Assembly (NCBI RefSeq): GCF_900129405.1
Contig: NZ_FQVQ01000001.1
Span: 372,001-436,000, forward strand
DNA from: Flavobacterium fontis
Lineage (GTDB): Bacteria; Bacteroidota; Bacteroidia; Flavobacteriales; Flavobacteriaceae
Direction of reading: 5' to 3'
DNA length: 64,000 nt
Translations under genes and position numbers: made by a program
Notes under the pieces: model-generated
What the model was told of the DNA's origin: nothing
Seen by the model: only the letters and a program-made list of their open reading frames with translations
The model's database searches: none
Shown: in pieces, positions 1 through 9,818 of the stretch
Numbering within the stretch: position 1 is the stretch's first letter
Layout of the letters: each line of letters starts with the position of its first letter

Positions 1-1569
1 ATCACAGCTTGGTGTTTGCTCGCCGCCGTAATTGCTATTGTCAAAGCGGGAACATTTATGAGTTCGCTGTACGTGATTGGATGTGCCACACTCTACGTAC
101 TGATGATGCTATTTGTGGTGAAACCCTTTTTGAAAAAAGTCGGCGATTTGTATGCCAACCGAAATGAATTAAGCAAGCCAATTGTGGCAATTTTTCTGCT
201 TACCCTGATCATTTCATCGTATATGACCGAGGTGATCGGAATTCATGCGCTTTTTGGAGCGTTTATGACAGGAGCTATTATGCCCGATAGTACCAAATTT
301 CGTAATATTTTTATAGAAAAAGTAGAGGATGTGGCTTTGATTTTACTCCTACCGCTCTTCTTTGTTTTTACGGGGTTACGAACGCAGATCGGACTCATAA
401 GCGATCCGGAGTTGTTGAAAATAACGGGCTATATCATCTTGGTGGCCGTAGCCGGTAAGTTCGTAGGATCGGCTTTGGCGGCGCGATTTGTAGGCCAAAA
501 TTGGCGCGATAGTCTTACCATTGGTGCCTTGATGAACACGCGCGGCTTGATGGAATTGGTGGTGCTAAATATCGGTTTTGACTTGGGGGTTTTGTCGCCC
601 GAAATCTTTACCATGATGGTGATTATGGCGTTGGTAACGACTTTTATGACCGGACCGGCCATCGATATCATCAATTTTATTTTTAAACGAAAAGCGGCTA
701 TTCTCCCTCAAGAAATTGTTTCCGAAGGGAAATTTAAAATCCTAATTTCTTTTGGGAATAATGAAAAGGGGAAATCCCTACTTCGTCTCGCGCACAGTTT
801 TGTGAAAAAGCAAAATGAGCATTCGCAAGTCACCGCCCTTCATTTATCCCTAAGTGATGAAATTCACTCCTACAACCTTGAAGAATACGAGCAAGAAACT
901 TTCGCCCCCATTTTGGCCGAATCCAAAGCATTGAATCAAGAGGTTACACCCGTGCTCAAATCGACGGTGGACATCGAAACCGATATTGCCGAAATTGCCA
1001 ACGAAGGGAATTTTGATTTGGTATTAATCGGACTTGGGAAGTCCATTTTTGAAGGTTCACTGTTAGGGAAAGTGCTGGGATTTACCACTCGAATCATCAA
1101 TCCCGATCGCTTGCTGGATAAGTTTACAGGAAAAGAAGGCTTGTTTGAAAACTCACCCTTTGATGACCGAACGCGGTTTATCATTTCAAATAGTAAAAAA
1201 CCTTTAGGGATTTTGGTTGATAAAGACCTTTCTACGGTCGAGGATGTATTTGTTCCCATTGTAACGCCCGAAGACGTTTTTCTCTTGGATTATACCCAAA
1301 AACTAATCTACAACAGCCAAGCCACCGTGACGTTTTTGGATGTCAACAATCATGTGAAGTCCAATTTTGTTCTAGAAAAGGCGATTGCAGCGTTGCAACA
1401 ATCCTATGGTGCTGATAAAGTTACGGTTATCCGTGAAGACGAGATGAAAGCAGGACTCATGGCCAAACAAGATTTGATGATGGTGAGTTTGGAAAGTTGG
1501 AAACAGCTCGTCGATGCCCAGTCTTTGTGGTTGAGTACCGTGCCTTCGGTTTTGATTTTAAAACCCTAA
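1..1569 (+). CDS. CPA2-family cation:proton antiporter, 5' end cut by window edge
   Basis: C-terminal part of an inner-membrane Na+/H+ (or K+/H+) exchanger. The reading frame is already open at base 1 and starts with TAWCLLA, a conserved stretch inside the exchanger domain, so the TTG at base 16 is not a true start. Roughly the first 230 residues seen here form six or seven hydrophobic segments. The remaining ~290 residues are soluble, with an alternating beta/alpha pattern (e.g. LVLIGLGKS near base 1020) resembling a degenerate UspA-like cytoplasmic regulatory domain, a common architecture for this family in Bacteroidota. The last 12 bases overlap the convergent gene on the other strand. Ion specificity cannot be read from the sequence. 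Confidence 0.85.
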   Translation: MTAWCLLAAVIAIVKAGTFMSSLYVIGCATLYVLMMLFVVKPFLKKVGDLYANRNELSKPIVAIFLLTLIISSYMTEVIGIHALFGAFMTGAIMPDSTKFRNIFIEKVEDVALILLLPLFFVFTGLRTQIGLISDPELLKITGYIILVAVAGKFVGSALAARFVGQNWRDSLTIGALMNTRGLMELVVLNIGFDLGVLSPEIFTMMVIMALVTTFMTGPAIDIINFIFKRKAAILPQEIVSEGKFKILISFGNNEKGKSLLRLAHSFVKKQNEHSQVTALHLSLSDEIHSYNLEEYEQETFAPILAESKALNQEVTPVLKSTVDIETDIAEIANEGNFDLVLIGLGKSIFEGSLLGKVLGFTTRIINPDRLLDKFTGKEGLFENSPFDDRTRFIISNSKKPLGILVDKDLSTVEDVFVPIVTPEDVFLLDYTQKLIYNSQATVTFLDVNNHVKSNFVLEKAIAALQQSYGADKVTVIREDEMKAGLMAKQDLMMVSLESWKQLVDAQSLWLSTVPSVLILKP

Positions 1570-4038
1570 ATCGAGGTTGTAACTCACTTTCAACGAAAGG
1601 TTGTCTTCAAATTTAGCTAAACCATACGGGCCATACCGGGTAAAAAAGGTAATTCCAAAGCCTTTAAAGAGTTGGTTCACTTCGACACCACTTTCAAAAT
1701 AGCCTTCCTCCAAGGTTTTGTAGGTAAATCCTAAATGGCGTTCTTTATTTTCCATTGTACCAAAAGCCATGCGGGTGACCACCGAAATTTCGGGTTTGAT
1801 GCGGTATGCAATTTTTACTTTATTAAAGGTGTGTCGGGCTTGAAAACTAATGTATCGACTGGAGAAAAATTCATTGAAAAACATGGTTTCAAAGCTGTTT
1901 TTACCCGCAATAGTAATTCGTTTTAACAACGCATCGCGGTTGAGGTTGTTTGGGGCAATACTGTACAAATGGGTTAGCGGCGCTTCGCCAAACACCAAAC
2001 CACTCTGTATGATAAATCCGGTTTCTTGTCCCGATAAATACTTGATTTCGTGATTGATACGAAAATCTATTTTTGAAAACTGAAAATCAGCACCCAACAA
2101 TTGATCAAAGGCTTGGGTCAATTGCAGGGTAAATTTGGGATATCGTTTGTTGATTTCCAAACGCCCGGTTGACGTTTGCATATACGAACTAAACGGATTC
2201 CATTGCACTGCCATTTGCAAGGTTGTTAAGGTGTACTCACCTAGCAATCGATCGCCTTGTTGGTATTGGTATTCAAAACGGGGAACGATAGCACTGCGGC
2301 TGATTCCGGCATAAAGATCGGTTTTAGGAATGTATTTGCTTTCCCAGTAGGCTGATGCAGTTTTGTGATTGTAAAAGGTAGAAATGTTGATGGGACGCGG
2401 GTCGTAAATACGAAAACGCCGGCTTTCAGTGGCAAATTGTATTTGACCGATTTCAGCCACATCATCGGTATACGATAGGGAGGCCCAGCTGTTGGTCTCG
2501 GCGTCCAATAAGAGTGAAGGCGCGATGTGGTATTTGAAAGCATCGTCTTTTAAACCGTAGGCGACATACGCTCCGATCTTATATTTTTCAGAAAAACGGG
2601 TGTTGGTAGTTCCCCCAAAACCAAGTCGGAAGCCTTCATAATTGTTGTATTTTAAAATACTGCGCAGGTCCAAATCAAATTTTCCCAACGGCAAATACCC
2701 GTTAAAAATTTTCCGCCCGAGAAATATTTTATGCTCAATTTTTTCGGCAGTAGCCAGACTGTCAATGTTGATGTAAGTGGGCATTTTTCGACGGTCAAGG
2801 GTGTCCCGTTGCATGATGCGCCAGTAGCCATCGGGTTTGCTCATACTGGATTCGGGGACATCAATTCGAATAGCGGGTTGACGCGTTACCACATTTTGGT
2901 TGATTTTTACATCAAACGGTTTGGATTCCAATTTCAAGTACATCCGGTCGGAGGCGTTTTGTTCCAATCCTTCAATGCTGGAATTAAACATGATCGTACC
3001 GCCAAACAATTTTAAATCCTCGGAATTATCTCCTTTAACCACGAGCAATTTTCGTTTTTCGGGAAACCAAATGTTGTGTTTTGGGAGCCAGTTGAAGGTA
3101 TAGGTAGCATTGATATTGACCATGCCATACACCCGAAAAAAGGCTTTAGCAATTGCAAAATTTTCGGCGTCGATGTACAACAATCCACGTAATTTATTGG
3201 AGTTTAATTTTTTGGGTTGAAAATAAATGCGGTAAACTGTTCGGCCTTGAATCGTAAGGGTGTCAACCATTTTAAAAACAAACATTTTACGCCCATAGGA
3301 CGAAATCGGGTTTTGAACGGTAACCTCCAATATGTCCAAATACCGATCGTACAACGAATACGAAATCAAGTTCAATCCCAAATACTCGTACAGCGGTTTT
3401 TTGAAGCCTGCCATACGCGAGGCAAGCACGGTTTCTTTAGTGCCGTAATTGTTGAACTGAATTAAATTAACTTTTTCGGTTTGGTACAAATGTTGTTTTT
3501 CGACCAATTTTTTGAACTTGTAATTAGAAGAGTCCAAAACCATTTTGGGTTTGCCAAACCAGCGGGGTTTGTAAATAGTATCAATTTTGGTGGAGATAGA
3601 ATCGGGATTAGCCGTCACCAAAAGCGTTTCATAGTTTTTGTATTCGTAGGTTTGAAGAACTTTTTCCGGCTGATTTTTTGCGCGGTTTTCGATGACTTTT
3701 TTTAGGATGGCATTGGTTTCGTTGTCGGTATAAATTTCAGCCGATTTTTGCGATTGGTCGGAAACCATTTTAATCAAAATAAAGGGAGCACCCACGCTGA
3801 GGTAATGATTTTTGTCGTGGTAGCCTTTGTAACTAACCTGAATCGGCTTGGTTTCTTCGTCAATGACCAATGAAAAACGACCCTCCCAATTGGTGTACAC
3901 CGTTTGGTTTTGGTAGGATACCATCGCAAAAGCAATCGGGATGGTCGTATCGTAATCGATGACTTGTCCCTGCATTGTTTTTTGCGCACTCAGGATTTGG
4001 GTTAGCCAAAGCAACCCGAAAATCCAACTGTTTTTCAT
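1558..4038 (-). CDS. DUF5686-type outer-membrane protein with carboxypeptidase-regulatory-like domain
   Basis: An 826-residue protein. Residues 1-18 form a signal peptide ending in LSA. Residues ~22-100 form a carboxypeptidase-regulatory-like Ig fold (QGQVIDYDTTIPIAFAMV). The rest matches the Bacteroidota DUF5686 family, and the C-terminal third has alternating strands ending in a terminal Phe (YNLDLGF), as expected for an outer-membrane beta-barrel. The family's role is unknown; a surface or envelope-biogenesis role is inference. It is a single gene with a TACTTTTG -7 box at 4064-4071 and is convergent with the antiporter, whose stop it overlaps by 12 bases. Confidence 0.8.
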   Translation of the reverse strand: MKNSWIFGLLWLTQILSAQKTMQGQVIDYDTTIPIAFAMVSYQNQTVYTNWEGRFSLVIDEETKPIQVSYKGYHDKNHYLSVGAPFILIKMVSDQSQKSAEIYTDNETNAILKKVIENRAKNQPEKVLQTYEYKNYETLLVTANPDSISTKIDTIYKPRWFGKPKMVLDSSNYKFKKLVEKQHLYQTEKVNLIQFNNYGTKETVLASRMAGFKKPLYEYLGLNLISYSLYDRYLDILEVTVQNPISSYGRKMFVFKMVDTLTIQGRTVYRIYFQPKKLNSNKLRGLLYIDAENFAIAKAFFRVYGMVNINATYTFNWLPKHNIWFPEKRKLLVVKGDNSEDLKLFGGTIMFNSSIEGLEQNASDRMYLKLESKPFDVKINQNVVTRQPAIRIDVPESSMSKPDGYWRIMQRDTLDRRKMPTYINIDSLATAEKIEHKIFLGRKIFNGYLPLGKFDLDLRSILKYNNYEGFRLGFGGTTNTRFSEKYKIGAYVAYGLKDDAFKYHIAPSLLLDAETNSWASLSYTDDVAEIGQIQFATESRRFRIYDPRPINISTFYNHKTASAYWESKYIPKTDLYAGISRSAIVPRFEYQYQQGDRLLGEYTLTTLQMAVQWNPFSSYMQTSTGRLEINKRYPKFTLQLTQAFDQLLGADFQFSKIDFRINHEIKYLSGQETGFIIQSGLVFGEAPLTHLYSIAPNNLNRDALLKRITIAGKNSFETMFFNEFFSSRYISFQARHTFNKVKIAYRIKPEISVVTRMAFGTMENKERHLGFTYKTLEEGYFESGVEVNQLFKGFGITFFTRYGPYGLAKFEDNLSLKVSYNLDLGF

Positions 4039-4063
4039 GGACGTTTGTTTAGTTTGATGGGTA

Positions 4064-4071
4064 CAAAAGTA
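4064..4071 (-). promoter_or_regulatory. -7 box TACTTTTG for the DUF5686 gene
   Basis: Matches the Bacteroidota -7 consensus TAnnTTTG on the minus strand, 26 bases upstream of the ATG at 4038. No clear -33 TTG is seen. Confidence 0.55.
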
Positions 4072-4076
4072 GGAAT

Positions 4077-4109
4077 AAAAAAATCCGTTAACAGTAAGGA
4101 TAACGGATT
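4077..4109 (-). terminator. Intrinsic terminator after frr
   Basis: Nine-base perfect stem (AATCCGTTA / TAACGGATT, loop 10 bases). The A-run at 4077-4083 gives a U-run on the minus strand, so it fits the end of the pyrH-frr transcript. It lies just upstream of the DUF5686 promoter. Confidence 0.75.
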
Positions 4110-4133
4110 TTATAGTACGAACGTATTGGTTCG

Positions 4134-4694
4134 TTATACTTTCATAATTTCAGCTTCTTTCACCGCGAGATGTTCTTCAATTTTTTTGATAAAATTGTCG
4201 GTTAATTTTTGCACATCATCTTCTGCTTTTTTACACAAATCTTCCGAAACGCCGTCTTTTTCCAATTTCTTGATTTCAGTATTGGCATCTTTTCGGTGAT
4301 TGCGAATCCCGATTTTTGCGTCTTCCGCTTCATTTTTGGCTTGTTTTACCAAATCACGACGACGTTCTTCCGTAAGTGGTGGCACACTGATGATGATTAC
4401 ATCTCCATTGTTCATCGGGTTAAAGCCAAGGTTGGCATTCATGATGGCCTTTTCAATGGGCGTCAACATACTTTTTTCATACGGTTGAATCGTCAAGGTG
4501 CGCGCATCGGGTACATTGACATTGGAAACTTGGGAAAGCGGTGTCATCGACCCATAATAATCCACAAATACACTGCCCAACATTTGTGGGGAGGCCTTAC
4601 CGGCACGGATGTTTAAAAACGATTTTTCAAGGTGTGCTACCGAAGCATTCATCGCATCTTTTGCTTCTTCCAAAATCAATTCAATATCTTCCAT
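4134..4694 (-). CDS. frr: Ribosome recycling factor
   Basis: A 186-residue protein, the usual length for RRF, which with EF-G splits the post-termination ribosome so that subunits and mRNA can be reused. It shows the family's three-helix-bundle sequence: MNASVAHLEKSFLNIRAGKA at the N terminus, the LTIQPYEKSML segment of the small domain, and the basic stretch LTEERRRDLVKQAK. It lies 18 bases downstream of pyrH on the same strand, a common bacterial pairing, and a terminator follows at 4077-4109. Cytoplasmic and expected to be essential. Confidence 0.97.
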   Translation of the reverse strand: MEDIELILEEAKDAMNASVAHLEKSFLNIRAGKASPQMLGSVFVDYYGSMTPLSQVSNVNVPDARTLTIQPYEKSMLTPIEKAIMNANLGFNPMNNGDVIIISVPPLTEERRRDLVKQAKNEAEDAKIGIRNHRKDANTEIKKLEKDGVSEDLCKKAEDDVQKLTDNFIKKIEEHLAVKEAEIMKV

Positions 4695-4712
4695 AATTCA
4701 GTATTAACAAAG

Positions 4713-5468
<756 letters not shown>

Positions 5469-5497
5469 CTAATGTTGTAAAAGTGCCCTGAAAAAAA

Positions 5498-6280
5498 TTA
5501 TCCCAAGACCTCATGATATCGTTTTTGGGCTTCATCGTACCCAATTTGGAAAATTTCCTCCATTTTATGTTTATTGGTTTCAAAGGTGCTATAATTGCAC
5601 AGCGCTTCCGGTTCGATAATCAAATCGCAATTGTTAAATTTTTGCAAATGGGTGTGCGCATAGAGCAAATCAAAGGCCCTACTGGTAACCGCTTTAATCG
5701 ATCGCAATTGGTCGGCTTGAATTTTTTCAATCGGACTCACATAAATGCCAATAATATAATCACAAGCGTCGGCAATCAAGTCGGCGGGAAAATGATTTAG
5801 AATTCCCCCATCACTGTAAATATTTCCATCAATAATATGCGGTGAAATAACCCCAGGAAATGCCGATGAAGCCAAAATCGCATCACTGATGGGAACATTT
5901 GCCTCAAAAACACATAGCTTTCCCTGTACCATGTCGGTAGCGGTGATGTACATCGGCAGTGGAAAATCGCCAATGGTTGCTTTCCCAAATATTTGATCAA
6001 AATATTTTTTAAAGGAATCCGAGTCGATGAGCCCTGGTTTTTTTAAGGTAAAATGGGTCCAATGAAAAAAATAAATCGATTGAAAAAACTCCAAGATTTC
6101 AACGGGACTTTTACCCCATGCATACAGGGAGCCTACAATCGAACCCGCACTGGTACCTGAAATAATTGCGGGCTTTAGTCCCTGTTTTTCCAAAAAATGA
6201 AGGGCTCCTGCATGGGCCAACCCTTTGGTGCCACCACCAGACAAAACATAGCCAATACGTTGGGAAGTTAGCGTTTTCAT
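5498..6280 (-). CDS. Patatin-like phospholipase / esterase
   Basis: A 260-residue patatin-family hydrolase. The oxyanion-hole loop GGGTKG is at residues ~15-20, the nucleophile elbow GTSAG follows, and SDGGILNHFP carries the catalytic Asp of the Ser-Asp dyad. Members hydrolyse acyl esters of phospholipids or other lipids. There is no signal peptide or extra barrel domain, so a cytoplasmic or inner-face location is likely. The frame extends to 6322 but the ATG at 6280 is preferred because it is followed directly by the conserved GYVLSGGG and because a -7 box lies at 6305-6312. Substrate unknown. Confidence 0.88.
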   Translation of the reverse strand: MKTLTSQRIGYVLSGGGTKGLAHAGALHFLEKQGLKPAIISGTSAGSIVGSLYAWGKSPVEILEFFQSIYFFHWTHFTLKKPGLIDSDSFKKYFDQIFGKATIGDFPLPMYITATDMVQGKLCVFEANVPISDAILASSAFPGVISPHIIDGNIYSDGGILNHFPADLIADACDYIIGIYVSPIEKIQADQLRSIKAVTSRAFDLLYAHTHLQKFNNCDLIIEPEALCNYSTFETNKHKMEEIFQIGYDEAQKRYHEVLG

Positions 6281-6304
6281 AGGCGTGTAATCTAGGTTAC
6301 CAAC

Positions 6305-6312
6305 CAAATATA
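6305..6312 (-). promoter_or_regulatory. -7 box TATATTTG for the patatin-like gene
   Basis: TAnnTTTG match on the minus strand, 25 bases upstream of the chosen ATG. It lies only 10 bases from the divergent -7 box at 6323-6330, so the two promoters overlap. Confidence 0.55.
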
Positions 6313-6322
6313 CGAAATGCAT

Positions 6323-6330
6323 TACCTTTG
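6323..6330 (+). promoter_or_regulatory. -7 box TACCTTTG for the thioredoxin-like gene
   Basis: TAnnTTTG match 21 bases upstream of the ATG at 6352. Its position argues against translation starting at 6328. Confidence 0.55.
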
Positions 6331-6351
6331 CCCAAACAAATCACTAAACCC

Positions 6352-6954
6352 ATGAATACAATTATTCAAGACAGTTTACAAAAGAGTTACACTTATACCG
6401 CCTATCGTCACTTGATGCAAACCTATGCGCAAGAGGGAAAAACTACGGGGGAGCAAACAGAGGCTTACGTTCATTACACCCATTTGAACGAAGCGCGCAT
6501 GCATCGTTTGGATAAAACAATCACCTTAACGCCTGAGGTCAGTCATTTCTTAGACCAATTGCCAAACGAATTACTTTGGGTAGTTTTGGCCGAAACGTGG
6601 TGTGGTGATGCCGCTCAAGTACTCCCTGTTTTAGATAAAATGGCATCACATACTCCAAAAATTGAGATGCATGTGGTGCTTCGCGATGAGCATCCTGCCT
6701 TAATGGATTTATTTTTAACCAACGGAACCCGTTCTATTCCCAAATTAATTATCGTTGATAAAGTTTCCGGTGAAGTCCTTGGTGATTTTGGACCCCGACC
6801 CCAAGGAGCCAAAGAACTGATAGTAGCTTATAAAGCAGCGCACGGTGTAGTCGACGATGAAGCCAAAGCAGCACTGCAAAAATGGTATCTGCAAGACAAA
6901 GGGGTTAGTATTCAAAACGAGGTGGTAGCTTTATTGCAACCCGTTAAAGTATAA
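6352..6954 (+). CDS. Thioredoxin-family protein with single-Cys WCGD motif
   Basis: A 200-residue soluble protein. The C-terminal half is a thioredoxin-like fold (Thioredoxin_9 type) with AETWCGDAAQ at the active-site position and the cis-Pro loop RSIPKLII. Only one cysteine of the usual CxxC is present (WCGD), so it cannot act as a classical dithiol oxidoreductase. The N-terminal ~70 residues are helical. The ATG at 6352 is chosen because the -7 box overlaps the upstream candidate at 6328. It is divergent from the patatin-like gene. Substrate unknown. Confidence 0.8.
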   Translation: MNTIIQDSLQKSYTYTAYRHLMQTYAQEGKTTGEQTEAYVHYTHLNEARMHRLDKTITLTPEVSHFLDQLPNELLWVVLAETWCGDAAQVLPVLDKMASHTPKIEMHVVLRDEHPALMDLFLTNGTRSIPKLIIVDKVSGEVLGDFGPRPQGAKELIVAYKAAHGVVDDEAKAALQKWYLQDKGVSIQNEVVALLQPVKV

Positions 6955-6957
6955 AAC

Positions 6958-6984
6958 AAAGGAGTTCATTTGGACTCCTTTTTT
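6958..6984. terminator. Bidirectional intrinsic terminator between the thioredoxin-like gene and truB
   Basis: AAAGGAGT / ACTCCTTT stem with an 8-base loop, a U-run on the plus strand and A residues before the left arm. truB ends inside the loop (stop at 6966-6968), so the convergent genes share it. Confidence 0.7.
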
Positions 6985-7676
6985 GATAGTAGTGCAACAA
7001 AGTCCTCGGGGGTGAGCGCTTCTTCGACCGAATAATCGCCAATTTTAGTGCGGCGCAAGACCGTTAGATGCCCGCCTGATTGCATTGCTTTTCCGAAATC
7101 ATAAGCCAAAGAACGAATGTACGTTCCTTTGCTGCACGTAACCCGAAAATCAATTTCGGGCAAGGCGATTCGGGTAATTTCAAATTCGTAAATAGTGGTT
7201 TTTCGCGCTTCAATTTCGACCTCTTCCCCCGCACGGGCATGCTCGTACAACCGTTTGCCGTCTTTTTTTATCGCCGAAAAAACAGGCGGTTTTTGCATGA
7301 TTTCGCCTTCAAAGGTTTGAGCTGTTACTCGAATTAAATCTTCTGTAATATGATCAATGGGAAAAGTAGCATCGATTTCGGTCTCTAAATCATAAGAAGG
7401 TGTGGTTGCCCCTACCGTAATTGTTCCCGTGTATTCTTTGGTTTGCCCTTGAATTTCTGGAATTTTTTTAGTGAATTTCCCCGTACAAATGATGAGTAAA
7501 CCTGTAGCTAAAGGATCTAATGTTCCCGCATGTCCAATTTTGAAGGTTTTAGAAAATTGGTACTTGCGTTTTAAAGCGTATTTGATCTTATTTACCGCTT
7601 GAAAAGAACTCCATGTAAGCGGTTTGTCAATGAGTAAGACTTGCCCATCTTTAAATGTTTCAGCCGTCCAACTCAT
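6966..7676 (-). CDS. truB: tRNA pseudouridine-55 synthase
   Basis: A 236-residue enzyme that makes the universal pseudouridine-55 in the T-loop of tRNAs. GHAGTLDPLATG (catalytic Asp about residue 54) and the later CSKGTYIRSLAYD motif are diagnostic of the family. The length is at the short end, since the C-terminal PUA domain of proteobacterial TruB is missing, which is usual in Bacteroidota. The start overlaps the stop of uppP by 4 bases, so translation is probably coupled. Last gene of the ftsX-DUF3098-uppP-truB operon. Confidence 0.96.
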   Translation of the reverse strand: MSWTAETFKDGQVLLIDKPLTWSSFQAVNKIKYALKRKYQFSKTFKIGHAGTLDPLATGLLIICTGKFTKKIPEIQGQTKEYTGTITVGATTPSYDLETEIDATFPIDHITEDLIRVTAQTFEGEIMQKPPVFSAIKKDGKRLYEHARAGEEVEIEARKTTIYEFEITRIALPEIDFRVTCSKGTYIRSLAYDFGKAMQSGGHLTVLRRTKIGDYSVEEALTPEDFVALLSKKESK

Positions 7677-8485
7677 GGTTTTACCAACGTAAAGTATAAT
7701 AACAATGCGGTTCCAGCGATGATTCGGTAGTAGCCCCAGGGTTTGAAGCCATATTTTTTGATAATACCGATGAAGAATTTAATCGCAAGAATCGCTACCA
7801 CAAAAGCAACTGCATTACCGATTAAAAACAATTTGAGATGTTCGCTATTTTGCGTTAGCAATTCATAGCCTTTCAGCCCCGTATTTTCGTATGTTTTTAA
7901 AAAAATTGAATACGTTGTCACGGCGAGCATCGTTGGAACGGCCAAGAAAAATGAAAACTCAGCGGCGGCTGCGCGAGTGAGCCCTTGTTGCATGCCCCCA
8001 ATAATTGAAGCCGCCGACCGACTCGTGCCGGGCATCATGGCCAAACATTGCCAAAGACCAATAAAAAATCCTTTTTTATACGTGATTTCCTCCTCAGAAG
8101 TCACCGTTGGATTTTGAAAACGGGCGTCTACAAAAAGCAAGACAATTCCGCCAACAATCAAAACAAGAGCAATGGGAATAGGGTCGCCTAATACCGCTTC
8201 AATTTTATCGTCAAATAATTTTCCCAACACCAAGGCCGGAATAACCGCTACCGCCAATTTGAGGTAAAAACCGATTCTTTTGAAATCAAAAAACTTGCGC
8301 CAATACAACACAACTACGGCCAAGATGGCGCCAAATTGAATGGCAACTTGAAAGAGTTTTACAAAATCATCGTTTTGAATGCCAAAATAAGCACTCGTAA
8401 AAATCATGTGGGCCGTAGAAGAAACCGGTAAATATTCGGTCAATCCTTCTACAATAGCTATGAGAAGCGCTTGAAGTAAGTCCAT
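7673..8485 (-). CDS. uppP: Undecaprenyl-diphosphatase (BacA type)
   Basis: A 270-residue polytopic inner-membrane enzyme that dephosphorylates undecaprenyl pyrophosphate, recycling the lipid carrier for peptidoglycan and for polysaccharides such as those of the locus at 37-51 kb. The glutamate-rich motif EGLTEYLPVSSTAHM (residues ~13-27) and the second motif PGTSRSAASI, with the catalytic region Arg/Ser, are both intact. About eight membrane helices. It overlaps truB by 4 bases and follows DUF3098 by 29 bases. Loss typically causes bacitracin sensitivity. Confidence 0.96.
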   Translation of the reverse strand: MDLLQALLIAIVEGLTEYLPVSSTAHMIFTSAYFGIQNDDFVKLFQVAIQFGAILAVVVLYWRKFFDFKRIGFYLKLAVAVIPALVLGKLFDDKIEAVLGDPIPIALVLIVGGIVLLFVDARFQNPTVTSEEEITYKKGFFIGLWQCLAMMPGTSRSAASIIGGMQQGLTRAAAAEFSFFLAVPTMLAVTTYSIFLKTYENTGLKGYELLTQNSEHLKLFLIGNAVAFVVAILAIKFFIGIIKKYGFKPWGYYRIIAGTALLLYFTLVKP

Positions 8486-8514
8486 GGTGTCGTATTAAGT
8501 CTCCCTTGAGCCGT

Positions 8515-8757
8515 TTATTCGGATTTTCCTTTACGAAAAATGGAATAAATCACAATTCCAAATCCCGCGAGTACAACCGTGGGTGCCAAACGGATACGGC
8601 GGAAACTCATAATGTCGGCATTCCATTCGGCCGGATTGTCATTGCTACTGCCCGACATCAGGATAAATCCCAACGCGATAACAGCTAAACCGATGATTAA
8701 GAAGGTGTAGTTTTCTTTTTTAAAAAGGAAATCCGGTTTGTTTTCAGGTGCACTCAT
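8515..8757 (-). CDS. DUF3098 small membrane protein
   Basis: An 80-residue protein with two membrane helices (about residues 17-35 and 55-73) separated by a polar loop containing the segment SGSSNDNPAEWN. This is the DUF3098 family of Bacteroidota, nearly always found between ftsX and uppP. Function unknown; the context suggests a link to cell division or envelope precursor recycling. It follows ftsX by 14 bases and precedes uppP by 29, all on one transcript. Confidence 0.85.
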   Translation of the reverse strand: MSAPENKPDFLFKKENYTFLIIGLAVIALGFILMSGSSNDNPAEWNADIMSFRRIRLAPTVVLAGFGIVIYSIFRKGKSE

Positions 8758-8771
8758 AAGGCCGTACGGAA

Positions 8772-9647
8772 TTAATATAAATCGTCTGTTCGTAAATTTA
8801 AGAAACGTTGGGTTGCAAAATAGGTGCTAATCCAGGTAATCAACACGCCCATGCCCAAAACGCCAACCAATACAATAACGGTTAGCTCCAACTGATTGAA
8901 AATGTCCAATCCAGGATAATTGTTGGCAATGTAAAAGAGTAAAGAAAGTAAAGCAACAATCGCCAAAATCCCCCCGATAAGTCCGAGCAACATACTGCGA
9001 AGAATAAACGGCTTACGGATAAACGACTTCGTTGCACCCACCATTTGCATGGTTTTGATGATAAAACGATTGGCATAAATGGAGAGTCGCATTGAACTGT
9101 TGATCAATAAAACGGAAATCACCATAAATACGCCTGACACGATTAAAACCCAGAAACTGATGTTTTTTACATTATCATTCACCAAAGTAATCAACTGCTT
9201 ATCATAGACTACATCGGCCACAAAAGGATTTTTGCGAAGGGTTCGCTCCATGGTCGTAAATCCGGGGTTGGTCACATATTCGGCTTTCAAGTGAATGTCG
9301 TAGGAATTTTGCAACGGATTCATCCCCAAAAACTGCATAAAGTCCTCGCCAACCACTTCTTTATGGGCTTTGGCAGCCGCTTCTTTGGAAACGAACTTAA
9401 AATCTTTGGCGTATTTTCCCGATTGAATTGTCTTTTCAAAGGCTTTGAATACGGTGTCGTTGGCTTCGTTTTTGAAGAAAACGGTCATGACGATATCTTC
9501 TTTGAAATTATCGGATAATCGCTTGGAATTCAGGATAAAAAGTCCCAAAGCGCCCAAAAGAAACAACACCAAAAAAACACTCAAAACGACCGAAAAGTAA
9601 GAGGAAATTAATCTGCGTTTCTGATATTGATCAAACGATGAGGCCAT
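8772..9647 (-). CDS. ftsX: Cell-division permease-like protein FtsX
   Basis: A 291-residue FtsX: an N-terminal helix at residues ~18-40, an extracytoplasmic domain of ~120 residues, then three C-terminal helices. The conserved cytoplasmic segment IKTMQMVGATKSFIRKPFILRS before the second half matches the FtsX/MacB permease fold. With the ATPase FtsE, not in this window, it transmits a signal across the inner membrane to activate septal peptidoglycan hydrolases. First gene of the ftsX-DUF3098-uppP-truB operon and divergent from leuS. Confidence 0.93.
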   Translation of the reverse strand: MASSFDQYQKRRLISSYFSVVLSVFLVLFLLGALGLFILNSKRLSDNFKEDIVMTVFFKNEANDTVFKAFEKTIQSGKYAKDFKFVSKEAAAKAHKEVVGEDFMQFLGMNPLQNSYDIHLKAEYVTNPGFTTMERTLRKNPFVADVVYDKQLITLVNDNVKNISFWVLIVSGVFMVISVLLINSSMRLSIYANRFIIKTMQMVGATKSFIRKPFILRSMLLGLIGGILAIVALLSLLFYIANNYPGLDIFNQLELTVIVLVGVLGMGVLITWISTYFATQRFLNLRTDDLY

Positions 9648-9736
9648 AGCTTTTGTTTTATGCCGTAAAAATAAAAAAGAAAATCATTTTACTCCTTTAA
9701 TAACGCTCAAAGTTTTCTCTTCTTGTGTGAAAGGTG

Positions 9737-9744
9737 TAAATTTG
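9737..9744 (+). promoter_or_regulatory. -7 box TAAATTTG for leuS
   Basis: TAnnTTTG match 74 bases upstream of the leuS ATG, leaving a ~70-base leader. I saw no T-box or clear attenuator in the leader. Confidence 0.5.
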
Positions 9745-9818
9745 CCCCTAATTTTTAGTAATGCCTGAACTTCCAACCTTTATTACGGATTCATGCATCA
9801 ACCTTTTTTCGTTTACCG